Shown in pieces: positions 27,555 to 37,583 of a DNA stretch of 64,000 nucleotides. The translations under genes were made by a program, and so were the position numbers. The notes beneath the pieces were generated by a model. The model searched no databases. It was not told where the DNA came from and saw nothing but the letters and a program-made list of their open reading frames with translations. The DNA is from CAVXSP01 sp963724645. GTDB taxonomy: Bacteria; Acidobacteriota; Vicinamibacteria; Vicinamibacterales; SCN-69-37. The DNA is taken from the NCBI GenBank assembly GCA_963724645.1, contig CAVRVJ010000003.1:1673412-1737411 (forward strand), written 5' to 3'. Position 1 is the first letter of the stretch, and the number at the start of each line of letters is the position of its first letter.

Positions 27555-29279
27555 TCAGTCGGCCGCCGTCTCCACAATCGGCGACGGCGACGGCCGGCGA
27601 ATCATCTTGTGCAGATCCGCGCCCGCCGGGAACCATGGGATAGACCGAGTCTTCCTGCTCGACCTGGAAAGTCGATCACCATCGCGCGGCCCGATGATCG
27701 GGCGGTCTGCACGGCGTCGGCGACCTCCGCGCGCTTCGTCACGGTTCGACCCTGAATGCCGAACGCGTCCGCGAGCTTCGCGAAGTCGGGTCCCGTGATC
27801 GGCGTCGCGGCATAGCGCTTCTCGTAGAAGAATTCCTGCCACTGCCGGACCATTCCGAGGTAGCCGTTGTTGATAATCGCGACGTTGATGTCGAGCCGTT
27901 CCTGGACGATCGTGGCGAGCTCGGGCATCGTCATCTGGAATCCGCCGTCGCCGACCACCACCCAGACCTCGGCATCCGGCCGCGCGACCTTCGCGCCAAT
28001 CGCCGCCGGCAGCGCGAAGCCCATCGTGCCAAGGCCGCCTGACGTGATGAGCGAGCGCGAGCGATCGTGCTTGTAGTACTGCGCTTCCCACATCTGGTGC
28101 TGGCCGACATCGGTCACCACCACGGCGTTGCCGTCGGTCATGCGCCAGATGTCGTTGATCACGTGAGCCGCGTACAGGTGGCCGTCATCCGGCAGGCTCT
28201 GGATGTCCCGGACGGCCGAGTCGCCCTTCAGATCGTCGATGTGCCGGAGCCACGGCGACCGGTCGCCCGTTGTCACGTGCGGCAGCCATTCCGCCAGCGC
28301 TGCGCGAAGATCCTTGGCAATCGCGACGTCGACGCGCACGTTCTTGTTGAGCTCCGCGCGATCGATGTCCACGTGAATCTTGCGGGCGGTCGGATTGTAG
28401 GTCTTGATGTTGCCGGTGACCCGATCGTCGAAGCGCATGCCGAGCGCGATCAGCAGGTCGGCTTCCTGGACCGCGTTGTTCACCCAGGCTTCGCCGTGCA
28501 TCCCCATCATGCCGAGGTTGAGCGGGATGCGACGCCGGAACACCGCCGATGCCGAGCAGGGTCGTCGCGATCGGGATCTGCGCGCGGTTCGCCAGTTCCA
28601 GCACCTCGCGCTCCGCGCCGGACAGCATGATTCCGTGCCCGGCCAGGATCAGCGGACGCTCGGCGGCGTTGATGAGCGCCACCGCGTCGCGGTAGTCGGC
28701 GTCTCCAGGCAGCGCGTCGTCCTGGGCTTCCTGCAGGTGCGGCCGCGCGGCGTCCCAGTCCACCTCGCACGTCGTCTGCTGCGCGTCCTTCGTGATGTCG
28801 ACGAGCACCGGCCCGGGTCGTCCGCTGCGCGCGACGGCAAAGGCCTCAGCGACCGCCGCCGCGACGTCTTCCGCCCGGGTGACGAGGTAGTTGTGCTTCG
28901 TGATGGGCAGCGTGATGCCGGTGATGTCGGTCTCCTGGAAGGCGTCGGATCCAATCAGCTTGCTGCCGACCTGTCCGGTGATGCAGACGATCGGCGACGA
29001 GTCCATCATCGCGGTCGCGATGCCGGTGACCATGTTCGTGGCGCCGGGTCCCGAGGTGGCGATGGCGACGCCCACTTCGCCGGTCGCCCGCGCAAACCCA
29101 TCGGCCATGTGCGTGGCGCCCTGCTCGTGTCGCACGAGGATGTGCCGAATCGGGTAGCCAAGCATCGCGTCGTACGCGGGCAGAATCGCGCCGCCTGGGT
29201 AGCCGAATACCGTGTGAACGCCCTCGCGGACGAGCGCTTCCCAAAGAATCTGTGCGCCTGTTTTCTTCATAGTGGTCAT
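27555..29279 (-). CDS. ilvB: acetolactate synthase large subunit, frame-shifted
   Basis: About 574 residues. ThDP enzyme making acetolactate. The N-terminal domain has VFGYPGGAILPAYDAML and the catalytic Glu in RHEQGATHMADGFARATG. The ThDP motif appears as GDGGFQMTMPELAT...NNGYLGMV. Three extra bases (near 28524-28526, 27668-27670 and 27626-27630) shift the frame, but the protein reads on each time, ending AGADLHKMI. Starts at 29285 (GTG), 29279 and 29270 are possible; the first overlaps the ilvD stop. Confidence 0.92.
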
Positions 29280-29281
29280 CT

Positions 29282-30948
29282 TCACGATCTCATTACTGCG
29301 CCGTCGGATGCCGAGGCGACCGCGCCGGCGTACCGCGCAAAGACGCCGGTCGAAAACCGCGGCGCCGGTCGCGTCCAGTGCGCCAGCCTGGCGCTCAGTG
29401 TTTCGGCATCGAGATCGATATCCAACAGGCGGGCGTCGATGTCAATGGTGATCATGTCGCCGTCGCGTACCGCGGCAATCGGCCCGCCATTCGCCGCTTC
29501 CGGGGCGACGTGTCCCACCATCAGACCGCGCGTTGCGCCGGAGAACCGGCCGTCGGTCACCATCGCGACCGAATCACCCAGACCCGCGCCCATGACCGCG
29601 CCCGTCACTCCCAGCATCTCGCGCATGCCCGGGCCGCCCTTCGGCCCCTCGTAGCGAATCACGAGGACGTCGCCGGCCGCGATCGTCTGACCGGTGACCG
29701 CCGCCATCGCGGCCTCCTCCGAATCGAAGACGCGCGCGGGGCCCGAGTGCAGGCGGCGCGTCGTCGCGCTGACTTTGACGACGGCGCCGTCGGGGGCGAG
29801 ACGTCCACGGAGGATGCCGAGGCCGGCTTCGGTGGCGATGGGCCTGGCCGCCGATCCGATCACCTGCTGGTTCGGCCGTTCCTCGCGCCGACTTCGACTC
29901 GTCGGCCAGCGACTTGCCGGTCACGGTCATGCATCGTGCCATCGACCCAACGACCTTCCAGGAGCCGTTGCGCCAGCACGCGCGACCCGCCAGCGGAGTG
30001 AAGGTCGACAGCGGTGAATCTGCCGGACGGTTTCAGGTCGGCCAATACCGGCACGTCGCGGCTGAGCCGATCGAAATCATCGAGCGCGAGCGGGATGCCG
30101 GCTTCATGCGCGATTGCCAGCAGGTGGAGCACCGCGTTGGTCGATCCGCCGGTGGCCGCGACCGATCGGATGGCGTTGGCGAAGGCGGCGGGCGTCAGCA
30201 GCGAGCGTGGGCGCCGCCTGGCCTTGACGACCTCGAGCACGAGCGCGCCGATGGCTTCCGCCTGGTCGGGCCGGTCGTGCGATGTCGCCGGCGTGCCGGC
30301 GGAGCCGAGCGGCGACAGACCGAGAAACTCGAGCGCCATGGACATGGTGTTGGCGGTGAACTGGCCGCCGCAGGCGCCCGCGCCCGGACAGGCCGCCTCC
30401 TCGAGCGCCTTCAAGTCGGCGTCTGTAATGGCACCGCGCGCCCGCGAGCCGACGGCCTCGAAGACGTCCTGAATCGTCACGTCCTTGCCGTGCCATTTGC
30501 CGGGTGCGATGGGACCGCCGTAGTAGACGAGTCCGGGAATATCGAGGCGGGCGAGCGCCATCGCGGCGCCAGGAATCGTCTTGTCGCAGCCGACGAGACA
30601 GACGAGGCCGTCGAACTCGTTCCCGCGGGCGACCAGCTCGATTGAATCCGCGATCACTTCGCGGCTCACGAGCGAGGCCCGCATCCCCGCGGTGCCCATC
30701 GTGATGCCGTCCGAGATCGAGATCGTATTGAACTCCATGGGCGTGCCGCCCGCCCGCCGGATTCCGGCTTTCACCGCCGCGGCCAGATCCCTGAGGTGGT
30801 AGTTGCACGGACCGATTTCAATCCACGTGTTGGCGACGCCGATGACCGGGCGGCTCAAATCTCGCGCAGTGAAACCGGACGCGAGCAGCATCGCGCGGGC
30901 TGGCGCGCGCTGGGGCCCACCATATCGGGATGAGTCAGTGGAGCTCAT
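29282..30948 (-). CDS. ilvD: dihydroxy-acid dehydratase, frame-shifted
   Basis: About 555 residues. Fe-S dehydratase of branched-chain amino acid synthesis. Cluster Cys are in CLVGCDKTIPG and CPGAGACGGQFTANTMSM. The start is MSSTDSSRYGGPQRAPAR. Two extra bases, one at about 29931 (in the DGTM/MTVTGKSLAD segment) and one at about 29890, move the frame; the C-terminal half (ATEAGLGILRGRLAPDGAVVK, TDGRFSGATRGLMVGHVAPEA) is intact. First gene of the ilvDBNC operon. Confidence 0.93.
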
Positions 30949-31149
30949 CCTCTGAGTACAGGCTACGGGAGGCTCGAGATCCAATTCCGAATCGCTTACG
31001 TTTTCATGACGAGGCGCGAAAACGAGCCCGTATTTATTGAGTCCAACTGGCATATCACGTATTGTGATGAAGACGTCGAGATGATGACCTATACTTATTG
31101 AGCCATGCACGAGCGCATACGACGGCGCGGGACCGGCCCCGGATAGAAC
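30949..31149. promoter_or_regulatory. divergent ilvD/LysR promoter region with LysR-type box
   Basis: A 201-base gap, less GC-rich than its surroundings. It holds ATCACGTATTGTGAT at 31054-31068 (ATC-N9-GAT, the dyad form used by LysR-type regulators). Two near copies of TATxxTTATTGAG lie at about 31030 and 31091. Both fit regulatory sites shared by the divergent genes. Confidence 0.5.
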
Positions 31150-32025
31150 ATGGAATTAGATGAACTCAAGGTCTTTCTGGCCGTCGCCGACAGCCGCAGC
31201 TTCACGAAGGCGGCAGCGATCACGTACCGCACGCAATCGGCGGTCAGCCAGGCCATCCGGCGCCTGGAAGAGGATCTCGGCGAGCGCCTGTTCGATCGTT
31301 CGGTGAAGGACGGTCAATTGACGGAAGCCGGCGTCGTGCTGGCCGAGCACGCGCGTCAGATCCTGGCGCTCATCGAGCGGGCGGCCGTGGCCGTGCGGGA
31401 TCTGCGTGACCTGAAGCGAGGCCGCGTGCGCGTGGGCTCGAATGAAGCCAGCATGCACGTGCTCGTGCCCATCGTCTCGCGGCTTCACGAACACCATCCG
31501 CGCGTGCTCGTCGATGTCCAGCGAATGTCGTCGCGGCAGATTGCCACTTCGCTCGCCGACGGCAGCATCGACTTCGGCGTCTTGACGTTCGATCCCAAGC
31601 AGTCGGATCTGAAGTTCGTCTCGCTCGGCCGCGACGAGCTTGTGCTGCTCGTCCCGCCGGGCCATCCCCTGGCAAGGCGCCGTGTCGCCGCCGAGCGCGA
31701 CATCGCCGACCTGCCGATCGTCGCGCACAGCGATCCGTCGCCGGCGCGCAGCCGCGTGCTGAGCTATTTCGAGGGCCGGCAGGAAGCGCTCGACATCCGG
31801 CTGTCCATGTCGAGCCTGGACGCGATCAAGCATGCCGTCGAGAGCGGTCTCGGCGTTGCCATCCTGCCGCGCCGATGCGCCGCGGGCGAAATCAGCGGCG
31901 GCCGGCTGGTCGCCCTCGAACTGCCGCATCTGGCCATGCGCCGCGAACTGCGCCTGGCGTACAGCGCGAAGCGCGACCTCTCGCGCGCGGCCGCGGCGTT
32001 CCTGGACGCGGTGAAAGGGGGATAG
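31150..32025 (+). CDS. LysR family transcriptional regulator
   Basis: 291 residues. Winged helix (ELKVFLAVADSRSFTKAAAITYRTQSAVSQAIRRLEEDLGERLF) and a periplasmic-binding-like effector domain (VRVGSNEASMHVLVPIV onward). It is divergent from ilvD and probably controls the ilv operon in response to a pathway intermediate; that link is inferred from position only. Confidence 0.9.
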   Translation: MELDELKVFLAVADSRSFTKAAAITYRTQSAVSQAIRRLEEDLGERLFDRSVKDGQLTEAGVVLAEHARQILALIERAAVAVRDLRDLKRGRVRVGSNEASMHVLVPIVSRLHEHHPRVLVDVQRMSSRQIATSLADGSIDFGVLTFDPKQSDLKFVSLGRDELVLLVPPGHPLARRRVAAERDIADLPIVAHSDPSPARSRVLSYFEGRQEALDIRLSMSSLDAIKHAVESGLGVAILPRRCAAGEISGGRLVALELPHLAMRRELRLAYSAKRDLSRAAAAFLDAVKGG

Positions 32026-32046
32026 CAGGCTCGGCGTGTCGCCGTC

Positions 32047-34391
32047 TCACTTTATTCTGCGTCGCGTCCATCACCCACATGCCGCGGCCGTACGTCGAGA
32101 TCACGATCATTCGATCGCGCGGCTGATATCGCAGGTCCGATACCTGCACTGATGGGAGATTGCTCCCCAGGACGGCCCATCGCGCGCCGCCGTTGGTCGA
32201 GACATACACGCCGAAATCGGTGCCGACGTACAGGATGCCGGGATTCGAAGGATCCTCCCGAATCACGTTCACCGGTCCGGCCGGGATGTTGTTCACGATG
32301 CTCTTGAAGGTCTGGCCGTAATCCGTGGACACATAGACGTACGGCGCGAAGTCATCCTCCTCCCGGCCCCGCTGGGTGACGTAGACCGTGCCCTCCGCAT
32401 GTTCGGACGCAACCACCCGCGAGATCCATTTGCGCGAGGGTAGATGGCTGGTGAGATCGACCCATTCTCGGCCGCCATCCAGCGTCGACTGAAGCCGGCC
32501 GTCATCCGACCCGATGTACAGCACCCCCTTCCTTTTTGGCGACTCGGACATCGCGACGATCGTCTGATAGGGGATCGCGCTCGAGTTCCTCGGCAGCATC
32601 TGCGCAGGATCGTTCCCGGTCAGGTCGGGGCTGACCTTGTCCCACGAGTCACCTCGATCCGGGGATCGAAACAGAAACTGGTAGCCCGCATAGACGACGC
32701 TCGGGTCGTGGGGCGAAATCAGGAATGGCGCCATCCATTGCGCGCGCAGCTCCGCCTCCGCATCCTTCGGCTGAATGTTCTTTGAGGCTCCGCCGCGGCC
32801 TCCTCGGCCCCGGCCGGATTGAGCGAGGTCCGTGCGGCTGAAGTTGCCGTAAAACTGGTGCGAGTACACGATGTTCGGGTTCACCGGATCGATGGCGTGA
32901 TCCGAGCCTTCGCCGCCGGGCGCATCCTCGAACGCAACGGCCGGCACGCGGTCTCGTCCGGCGCTGAGATCCACGGCGCCGCGCCTGCTCCCGATGTCCT
33001 GAATCGATCCGTACGCATGGAACGGCGTCGTCGTGTCGAGCGCAGCGTCATAGAACTGCGCCGCGGGAACCGAACCGGCAAACGTCCACGTCCCGCCGGC
33101 GTTGGCCGACTGATAGAACCCGCCGTCGTTGGCGTTGTAAAGGATCCTCGGATCGGCTGGATCGATCCAGAGCCCGTGATTGTCGCCGTGGGGCTGGCTG
33201 ATGCGCGAGAACGTCCTGCCGGCGTCGTGCGAGACGTTCAGATTCAAGCCGAGCGTGTAGATCGTGTTCTCGTCCCTCGGATCGACGCGGATCTGCCCGA
33301 AGACCCAGCCGTAGGTCCCGGAGTGCTCGATCATGAAATCGTTGGTCTCGCTGGTCTTGCGCCACGTCGCGCCGCTGTCGTCGGATCGGTAGATCTCCGC
33401 AGCCTTGATCCGTCCGTTCGTGATCGGACGTCCGTAGGCATCGTGTTCGTTGGGCTGTGCGGGCCGGCCCTCCTCGTAGTTGTCGATGAACGCATACACC
33501 GTTCTCGGATTCGAACGGGCGACGTCGAGACCGATGCGGCCGCGAAATCTCGCGTCAGGCAACCCGGTCGAAAGCGGGCTCCAGGTCCTTCCAGCGTCCG
33601 TCGTCTTGAACACGCCGCTTTCGTCATAGCCGGGCTCGACGCGCGGATCGCTCCACTTCCGGCGGATCCGCTGCCAGGTTGCTGCGTAGAGCGTGTTCGG
33701 ATCGGACGGATCCATCACGAGGTCGATCGCGCCGGTGCGCGGGCTTCGATACAGGATCTTCGTCCACGTCCGTGCCTCCGTCGGTCGTCTTGAACACGCC
33801 GCGCATCTCGTTGTCCGTCCACTCGTGGCCAGACGCGGCCACGTAGACGATGTCAGGGTTCGTGGGGTGGATGACGATCCGTGCGATCGTCTGTGAGTCG
33901 GTCAGCCCCATGTGCTGCCACGTGCGGCCCGCGTCGGTCGATTTGTAGATGCCCGTGCCCGCCATCGAGGCGCGGAAGATATTCGATTCGCCAGTCCCCA
34001 CCCACACGATGTCAGGATTGGAAGGCGCCACCGCGATGTCGCCGATGCTTGTCGAAGGCATGTGCTCGAACACTGCCTGCCAGGTGCCGCCGTTGTCGTC
34101 CGTCTGCCAGACGCCGCCGGTCGCATAGGCGGCATAAATGCGCCGCTGCCCGTTGCGATCGGCGACAGCCACGTCCGTCGCGCGCCCGCTGATGTTCGTC
34201 GGACCGAGAAACGACCACGACAAGGCTCCATACGGTGAGGATTGCTCCATCGACCGGTACTGCACGTACGCCTGTCGGAGGTACTCGGCATCTGCTTTTG
34301 GAGGTGTCTGGGCGCGTGTTCCGGCCAGCGCGAGACCGGCGGCCACTGCCGCCAGGATTCCGGCCGGGCCGGACGGTCGTGGGAACGTCAT
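32047..34391 (-). CDS. secreted sortilin/VPS10-type beta-propeller protein, frame-shifted
   Basis: About 780 residues. Signal peptide (AGILAAVAAGLALAGTRAQ), then many BNR/Asp-box repeats such as TDDNGGTWQ, STDAGRTWQ, SDDSGATW, SPDRGDSWD and STNGGARW. These are common secreted proteins of Acidobacteriota; no glycosidase residues are evident. An extra base at 33771-33772 splits it. The end TYGRGMWVMDAT probably continues as RIK-stop at 32047 after another extra base near 32056; otherwise the frame would run on into the 3' end of the LysR gene. Confidence 0.85.
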
Positions 34392-34418
34392 AGGGATAGA
34401 TTAGATAACATCGATCCC

Positions 34419-35573
34419 GTGGCCAGAACGCCCATTTACCTCGACTACCACGCGACCACGCCCGTGGACCCCCGCGTGGTCGAGGCGATGCTGCCGTACT
34501 TCACGGAAGTGTTCGGCAACCCGGCCTCGTCCAGCCATCAATGGGGCTGGAAGGCCCAGGAAGCGGTTGAAGCCGCGCGGCGCGACGTGGCCGGCCTCAT
34601 CGGCGCCGCGGCGCGCGAGATCGTCTTCACGAGCGGCGCCAGCGAGTCGAACAACCTTGCGATCCGGGGCGTGGCCGAGCGCGCGCCGGCGACGCGGCAC
34701 CACATCGTCGTCTCCGCGATCGAACACAAGTCCGTGCTCGAGGCGTCGATGCAACTCGAGGAATCGGGCTGGCGCCGCACGGTGCTGCCGGTCCAGCCCG
34801 ACGGACGGATCAAGCTGGACGAGTTCGCGGCGGCCGTGACCGATGAGACCGCCCTCGTCAGCATCATGGCCGCCAACAACGAAATCGGCGTCATCCAGCC
34901 GCTCGCCGAGATCGCCGCGATCGCGCACGCTCGCGGCGCGCTGGTCCACACGGACGCGGCCCAGTCCGCTGGCAAGATTCCGGTCGACGTCAACGCGCTT
35001 GGCGTGGATCTGCTGTCGCTGACGGCGCACAAGATGTACGGTCCAAAAGGCAGCGGCGCGATCTACATTCGCAAGCGCACGGAACTGGCGCCGCTCATCG
35101 TCGGCGGCGGCCAGGAGCGCGGCCTCCGGGCTGGCACGCTGAATGTGCCGGGCATCGTCGGCCTCGGCACGACGTGCGCGATCTGCCGCGTGGAAATGGC
35201 GGCTGAGGGCCCTCGTCTGGCGCGCCTGCGGGACCGGCTCCTCGAGGGTCTGCAATCGCGGCTCGAGGGCGTCTCGGTGAACGGATCCATGACACACCGG
35301 CTGCCGCACAACCTGCACGTCAGCTTTGCGGGCGTCGACGGCGAGTCGCTGCTGATCGGCATCGGCGACATCGCCGTCTCGTCCGGATCCGCCTGTGCCT
35401 CCGGCGCGGCCACGCCGTCGCACGTGCTGGCAGCCATATTTGGCGATCAGGTGCCCCCAGCAAGCATCCGATTCGGACTAGGGCGATTTTCCACGGCTGA
35501 CCATATCGAATACACAATTGACAGGTTCTCGACTGTCGTGCGGCACCTTCGACAACTCGTGCCGGCGCGGTGA
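34419..35573 (+). CDS. iscS: cysteine desulfurase, IscS/NifS class
   Basis: 384 residues. Class I desulfurase: YLDYHATTPVDPRV, EHKSVLEA, PLP Lys at residue 205 (LTAHKMYGPKG) and the persulfide Cys at about 326 (SSGSACASGA), near E. coli Lys206/Cys328. It is separate from SufS, so the organism has both types. No iscU is adjacent; it may serve tRNA thiolation or cofactor synthesis. GTG start at 34419. Confidence 0.93.
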   Translation: MARTPIYLDYHATTPVDPRVVEAMLPYFTEVFGNPASSSHQWGWKAQEAVEAARRDVAGLIGAAAREIVFTSGASESNNLAIRGVAERAPATRHHIVVSAIEHKSVLEASMQLEESGWRRTVLPVQPDGRIKLDEFAAAVTDETALVSIMAANNEIGVIQPLAEIAAIAHARGALVHTDAAQSAGKIPVDVNALGVDLLSLTAHKMYGPKGSGAIYIRKRTELAPLIVGGGQERGLRAGTLNVPGIVGLGTTCAICRVEMAAEGPRLARLRDRLLEGLQSRLEGVSVNGSMTHRLPHNLHVSFAGVDGESLLIGIGDIAVSSGSACASGAATPSHVLAAIFGDQVPPASIRFGLGRFSTADHIEYTIDRFSTVVRHLRQLVPAR

Positions 35574-35601
35574 ACTCTGGGCTAGTCTCAATACATTGCC
35601 C

Positions 35602-36402
35602 ATGCTCAACGGCACTGAGGAACGCTCCGGGCGGGAAATCAGGCTGCTGGTCCTGGTGATCCTCGTCGCGGTCGCCGGGCTGCTCGTGCTCGCGCGATTT
35701 CGATTCCCCACAGCCGATATCGTGACCGTGTCGCCGACCCCGAGCGCGCTGGAGCCGCTGGCCGTCAAGGCGCCCTTTGAGCAACTTGCCGGTGCCGTTG
35801 CAGATGCCAGCGTGCGGGTGGGCGCGTTGGTCGCCGTGGTGGAGTTCGATCGGACACCGGAAAAGCCCGCGCGACGAGCGCCGCCGCTCGTTGTGCCCCA
35901 GCCTATCCAGCGGCGGGTGTTCCCCGGTCTGCGTGTGCGTCCGGATCTCGTCCTGACATATGTGCCGTCGGGCTGGCATCCGACGACGGTCGCGGGCGTT
36001 CCCGGGCAATTGGTGGCGGCAGATCCCCGGCGCGAACTCGCCCTCGTCGGCGCCGATAACCGCACGGGCGAACACGTTCTGCCGCCTGGCGATGTCGTGG
36101 ATCTCGCCAACGCCGTGTCCGTCCTGACGCCATCACACTATGTGCTGGCGGTGGAAGGAGCGGCCGGCGGTGCCGCGATACGCCCGATCTTCATTCCCCG
36201 CACCGATCCCGTGGCCGAGGACCGCTGGACGTCGCCCACTCTCCGCATCGGTGGCGACGCGCAGGTCGGCGCCGGGGCGTTTCTCTTCACCATCGATGGC
36301 CGACTGATCGGTTTGACGATGCCTCAGGAGAACGGGATAGCGATCGTCACGGTGGCCGCGCTGGGCCAGGTGATCGCCGATCTGACGAGCGGCCATCAAT
36401 GA
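35602..36402 (+). CDS. membrane-anchored degenerate HtrA/trypsin-like protein
   Basis: 266 residues. One N-terminal membrane helix (IRLLVLVILVAVAGLLVLARF) followed by a domain with faint trypsin-fold traces: LVAADPRRELALV recalls the HtrA Asp strand, and GGDAQVGAGAFLFTIDGRLIGLTM recalls the GNSGGPLF-DGRVIGI Ser region with Ser replaced. No catalytic triad is visible, so a pseudoprotease or sensor role is more likely. ATGA overlap with the next gene places it in the antiporter-trehalose operon. Confidence 0.55.
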   Translation: MLNGTEERSGREIRLLVLVILVAVAGLLVLARFRFPTADIVTVSPTPSALEPLAVKAPFEQLAGAVADASVRVGALVAVVEFDRTPEKPARRAPPLVVPQPIQRRVFPGLRVRPDLVLTYVPSGWHPTTVAGVPGQLVAADPRRELALVGADNRTGEHVLPPGDVVDLANAVSVLTPSHYVLAVEGAAGGAAIRPIFIPRTDPVAEDRWTSPTLRIGGDAQVGAGAFLFTIDGRLIGLTMPQENGIAIVTVAALGQVIADLTSGHQ

Positions 36403-37583
36403 TTCGCTCGCCGCGCGATGTCAGTCGCCGCGAGCTCGGCGGCCCCGATCCGTTGGATCGCACGGTCGGCGCGCCTCGCGTGTCGCCGCTCTTCTGGCTC
36501 CTCTCACTGTTGCGAACGCGATCGGCGCTTGGCCTGGCTCCGTCTCCGACTCCAGCGATCATATTTCTTCCGATCGGAGCACTCCTCGGTCCCCGAGCGC
36601 TCGGCTTGCTGTCAGTTCAGACACTCGCCAATCTGGATCTGGTCGTCACGGTCGGTCTCACGGTGCTGGGGATGCTGGTCGGCATCGCGCTCGGGCGCGA
36701 AATGCGAGCGGCGCCCCGCTTGTTTGCCGCCGCCAGCCTCGAAAGTCTGGTCACGATCGGTGCGGTTGCCGCCGCGACGGTCTACTTCGTTCAACGGACC
36801 GGTCTGCCGGTCGGCGCGCCCCTTCTCGCGTTCGCGCTCGCGCTCGGACTGTGCGCCTCAGCGTCCTCGGCGACTTCAGCGGATCCCGATTTCGAGCCGG
36901 CCGCCGCCATCGGCACGCGAGTGGCCGACCTCGATGACGTGCTCCCCATCGCGCTGGCCAGCTGCGCGCTGCTGCCCTCGGTCTCGGGCGCCGACACCTG
37001 GGTGCTCATACTCGCGCCGCCCGCCATCGGGCTCGCGGCCGGCGCGATCGGCTGGCTCCTCTTCGAACGGGCGGGGTCCGGAGGCGAGCGAGCCGTATTC
37101 GTCCTCGGGACGCTGGGGCTCGCCGGCGGCGCGGCGGCCCACCTGAGAGTTTCGCCGCTCGAAGCCGGGCTGATTGCGGGGTGGTGCTGGACGCTGTTAC
37201 CCGGACACGCCGATCGCGTCGCGCAGGTCGATCTGGGCAAGGTACAGCATCCGCTGGTCGTGCTGCTGCTGCTCACGGCCGGTGCGCTGTGGAGACCGAG
37301 CGGGATCGCGCTCTGGCTGCTGGCGCCTTATCTCCTGTTTCGGTTGGCCGGCAAGGTCGGCGGCGCGTGGGCGTCGGCGTCTCTCGCGGACGTCGGTCCT
37401 GCCGACCTGGCCGCGTATCTCATGCCGCCGGGCGTTCTGGCGATTGCCTTTGCGCTCAACTTTCATCAGCTGCTCCCAGCGGCCGCCGGCGACACGTTGT
37501 TGTCGACCGTCGCGGTCGGGACCGCCGCGTTCGAGCTGTTTGCGCTGGCGGTTCTGCCCCGCTGGCGAAAGGGGACCCGCTAG
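36399..37583 (+). CDS. antiporter-like polytopic membrane protein
   Basis: 394 residues, about ten hydrophobic helices. The arrangement and phrases such as FLPIGALLGPRALGLL, LVVTVGLTVLGMLVGIALGREM, LALGLCASASSATSADPDF and LIAGWCWTLLPGH recall the CPA2 cation/proton antiporter fold, but typical ion-binding residues are not obvious. It may be a partner or a degenerate duplicate of the antiporter half of the next gene, which starts at its stop codon (TAGTG). Confidence 0.6.
   Translation: MIRSPRDVSRRELGGPDPLDRTVGAPRVSPLFWLLSLLRTRSALGLAPSPTPAIIFLPIGALLGPRALGLLSVQTLANLDLVVTVGLTVLGMLVGIALGREMRAAPRLFAAASLESLVTIGAVAAATVYFVQRTGLPVGAPLLAFALALGLCASASSATSADPDFEPAAAIGTRVADLDDVLPIALASCALLPSVSGADTWVLILAPPAIGLAAGAIGWLLFERAGSGGERAVFVLGTLGLAGGAAAHLRVSPLEAGLIAGWCWTLLPGHADRVAQVDLGKVQHPLVVLLLLTAGALWRPSGIALWLLAPYLLFRLAGKVGGAWASASLADVGPADLAAYLMPPGVLAIAFALNFHQLLPAAAGDTLLSTVAVGTAAFELFALAVLPRWRKGTR

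Noticed and set aside
31892..32046. C-terminal extension of the sortilin-like protein overlapping the LysR gene
   Set aside because: The residues (RPGTPRPRARGRASRC) are low-complexity mirror sequence. A single extra base near 32056 would give the family-typical ending and a stop at 32047.
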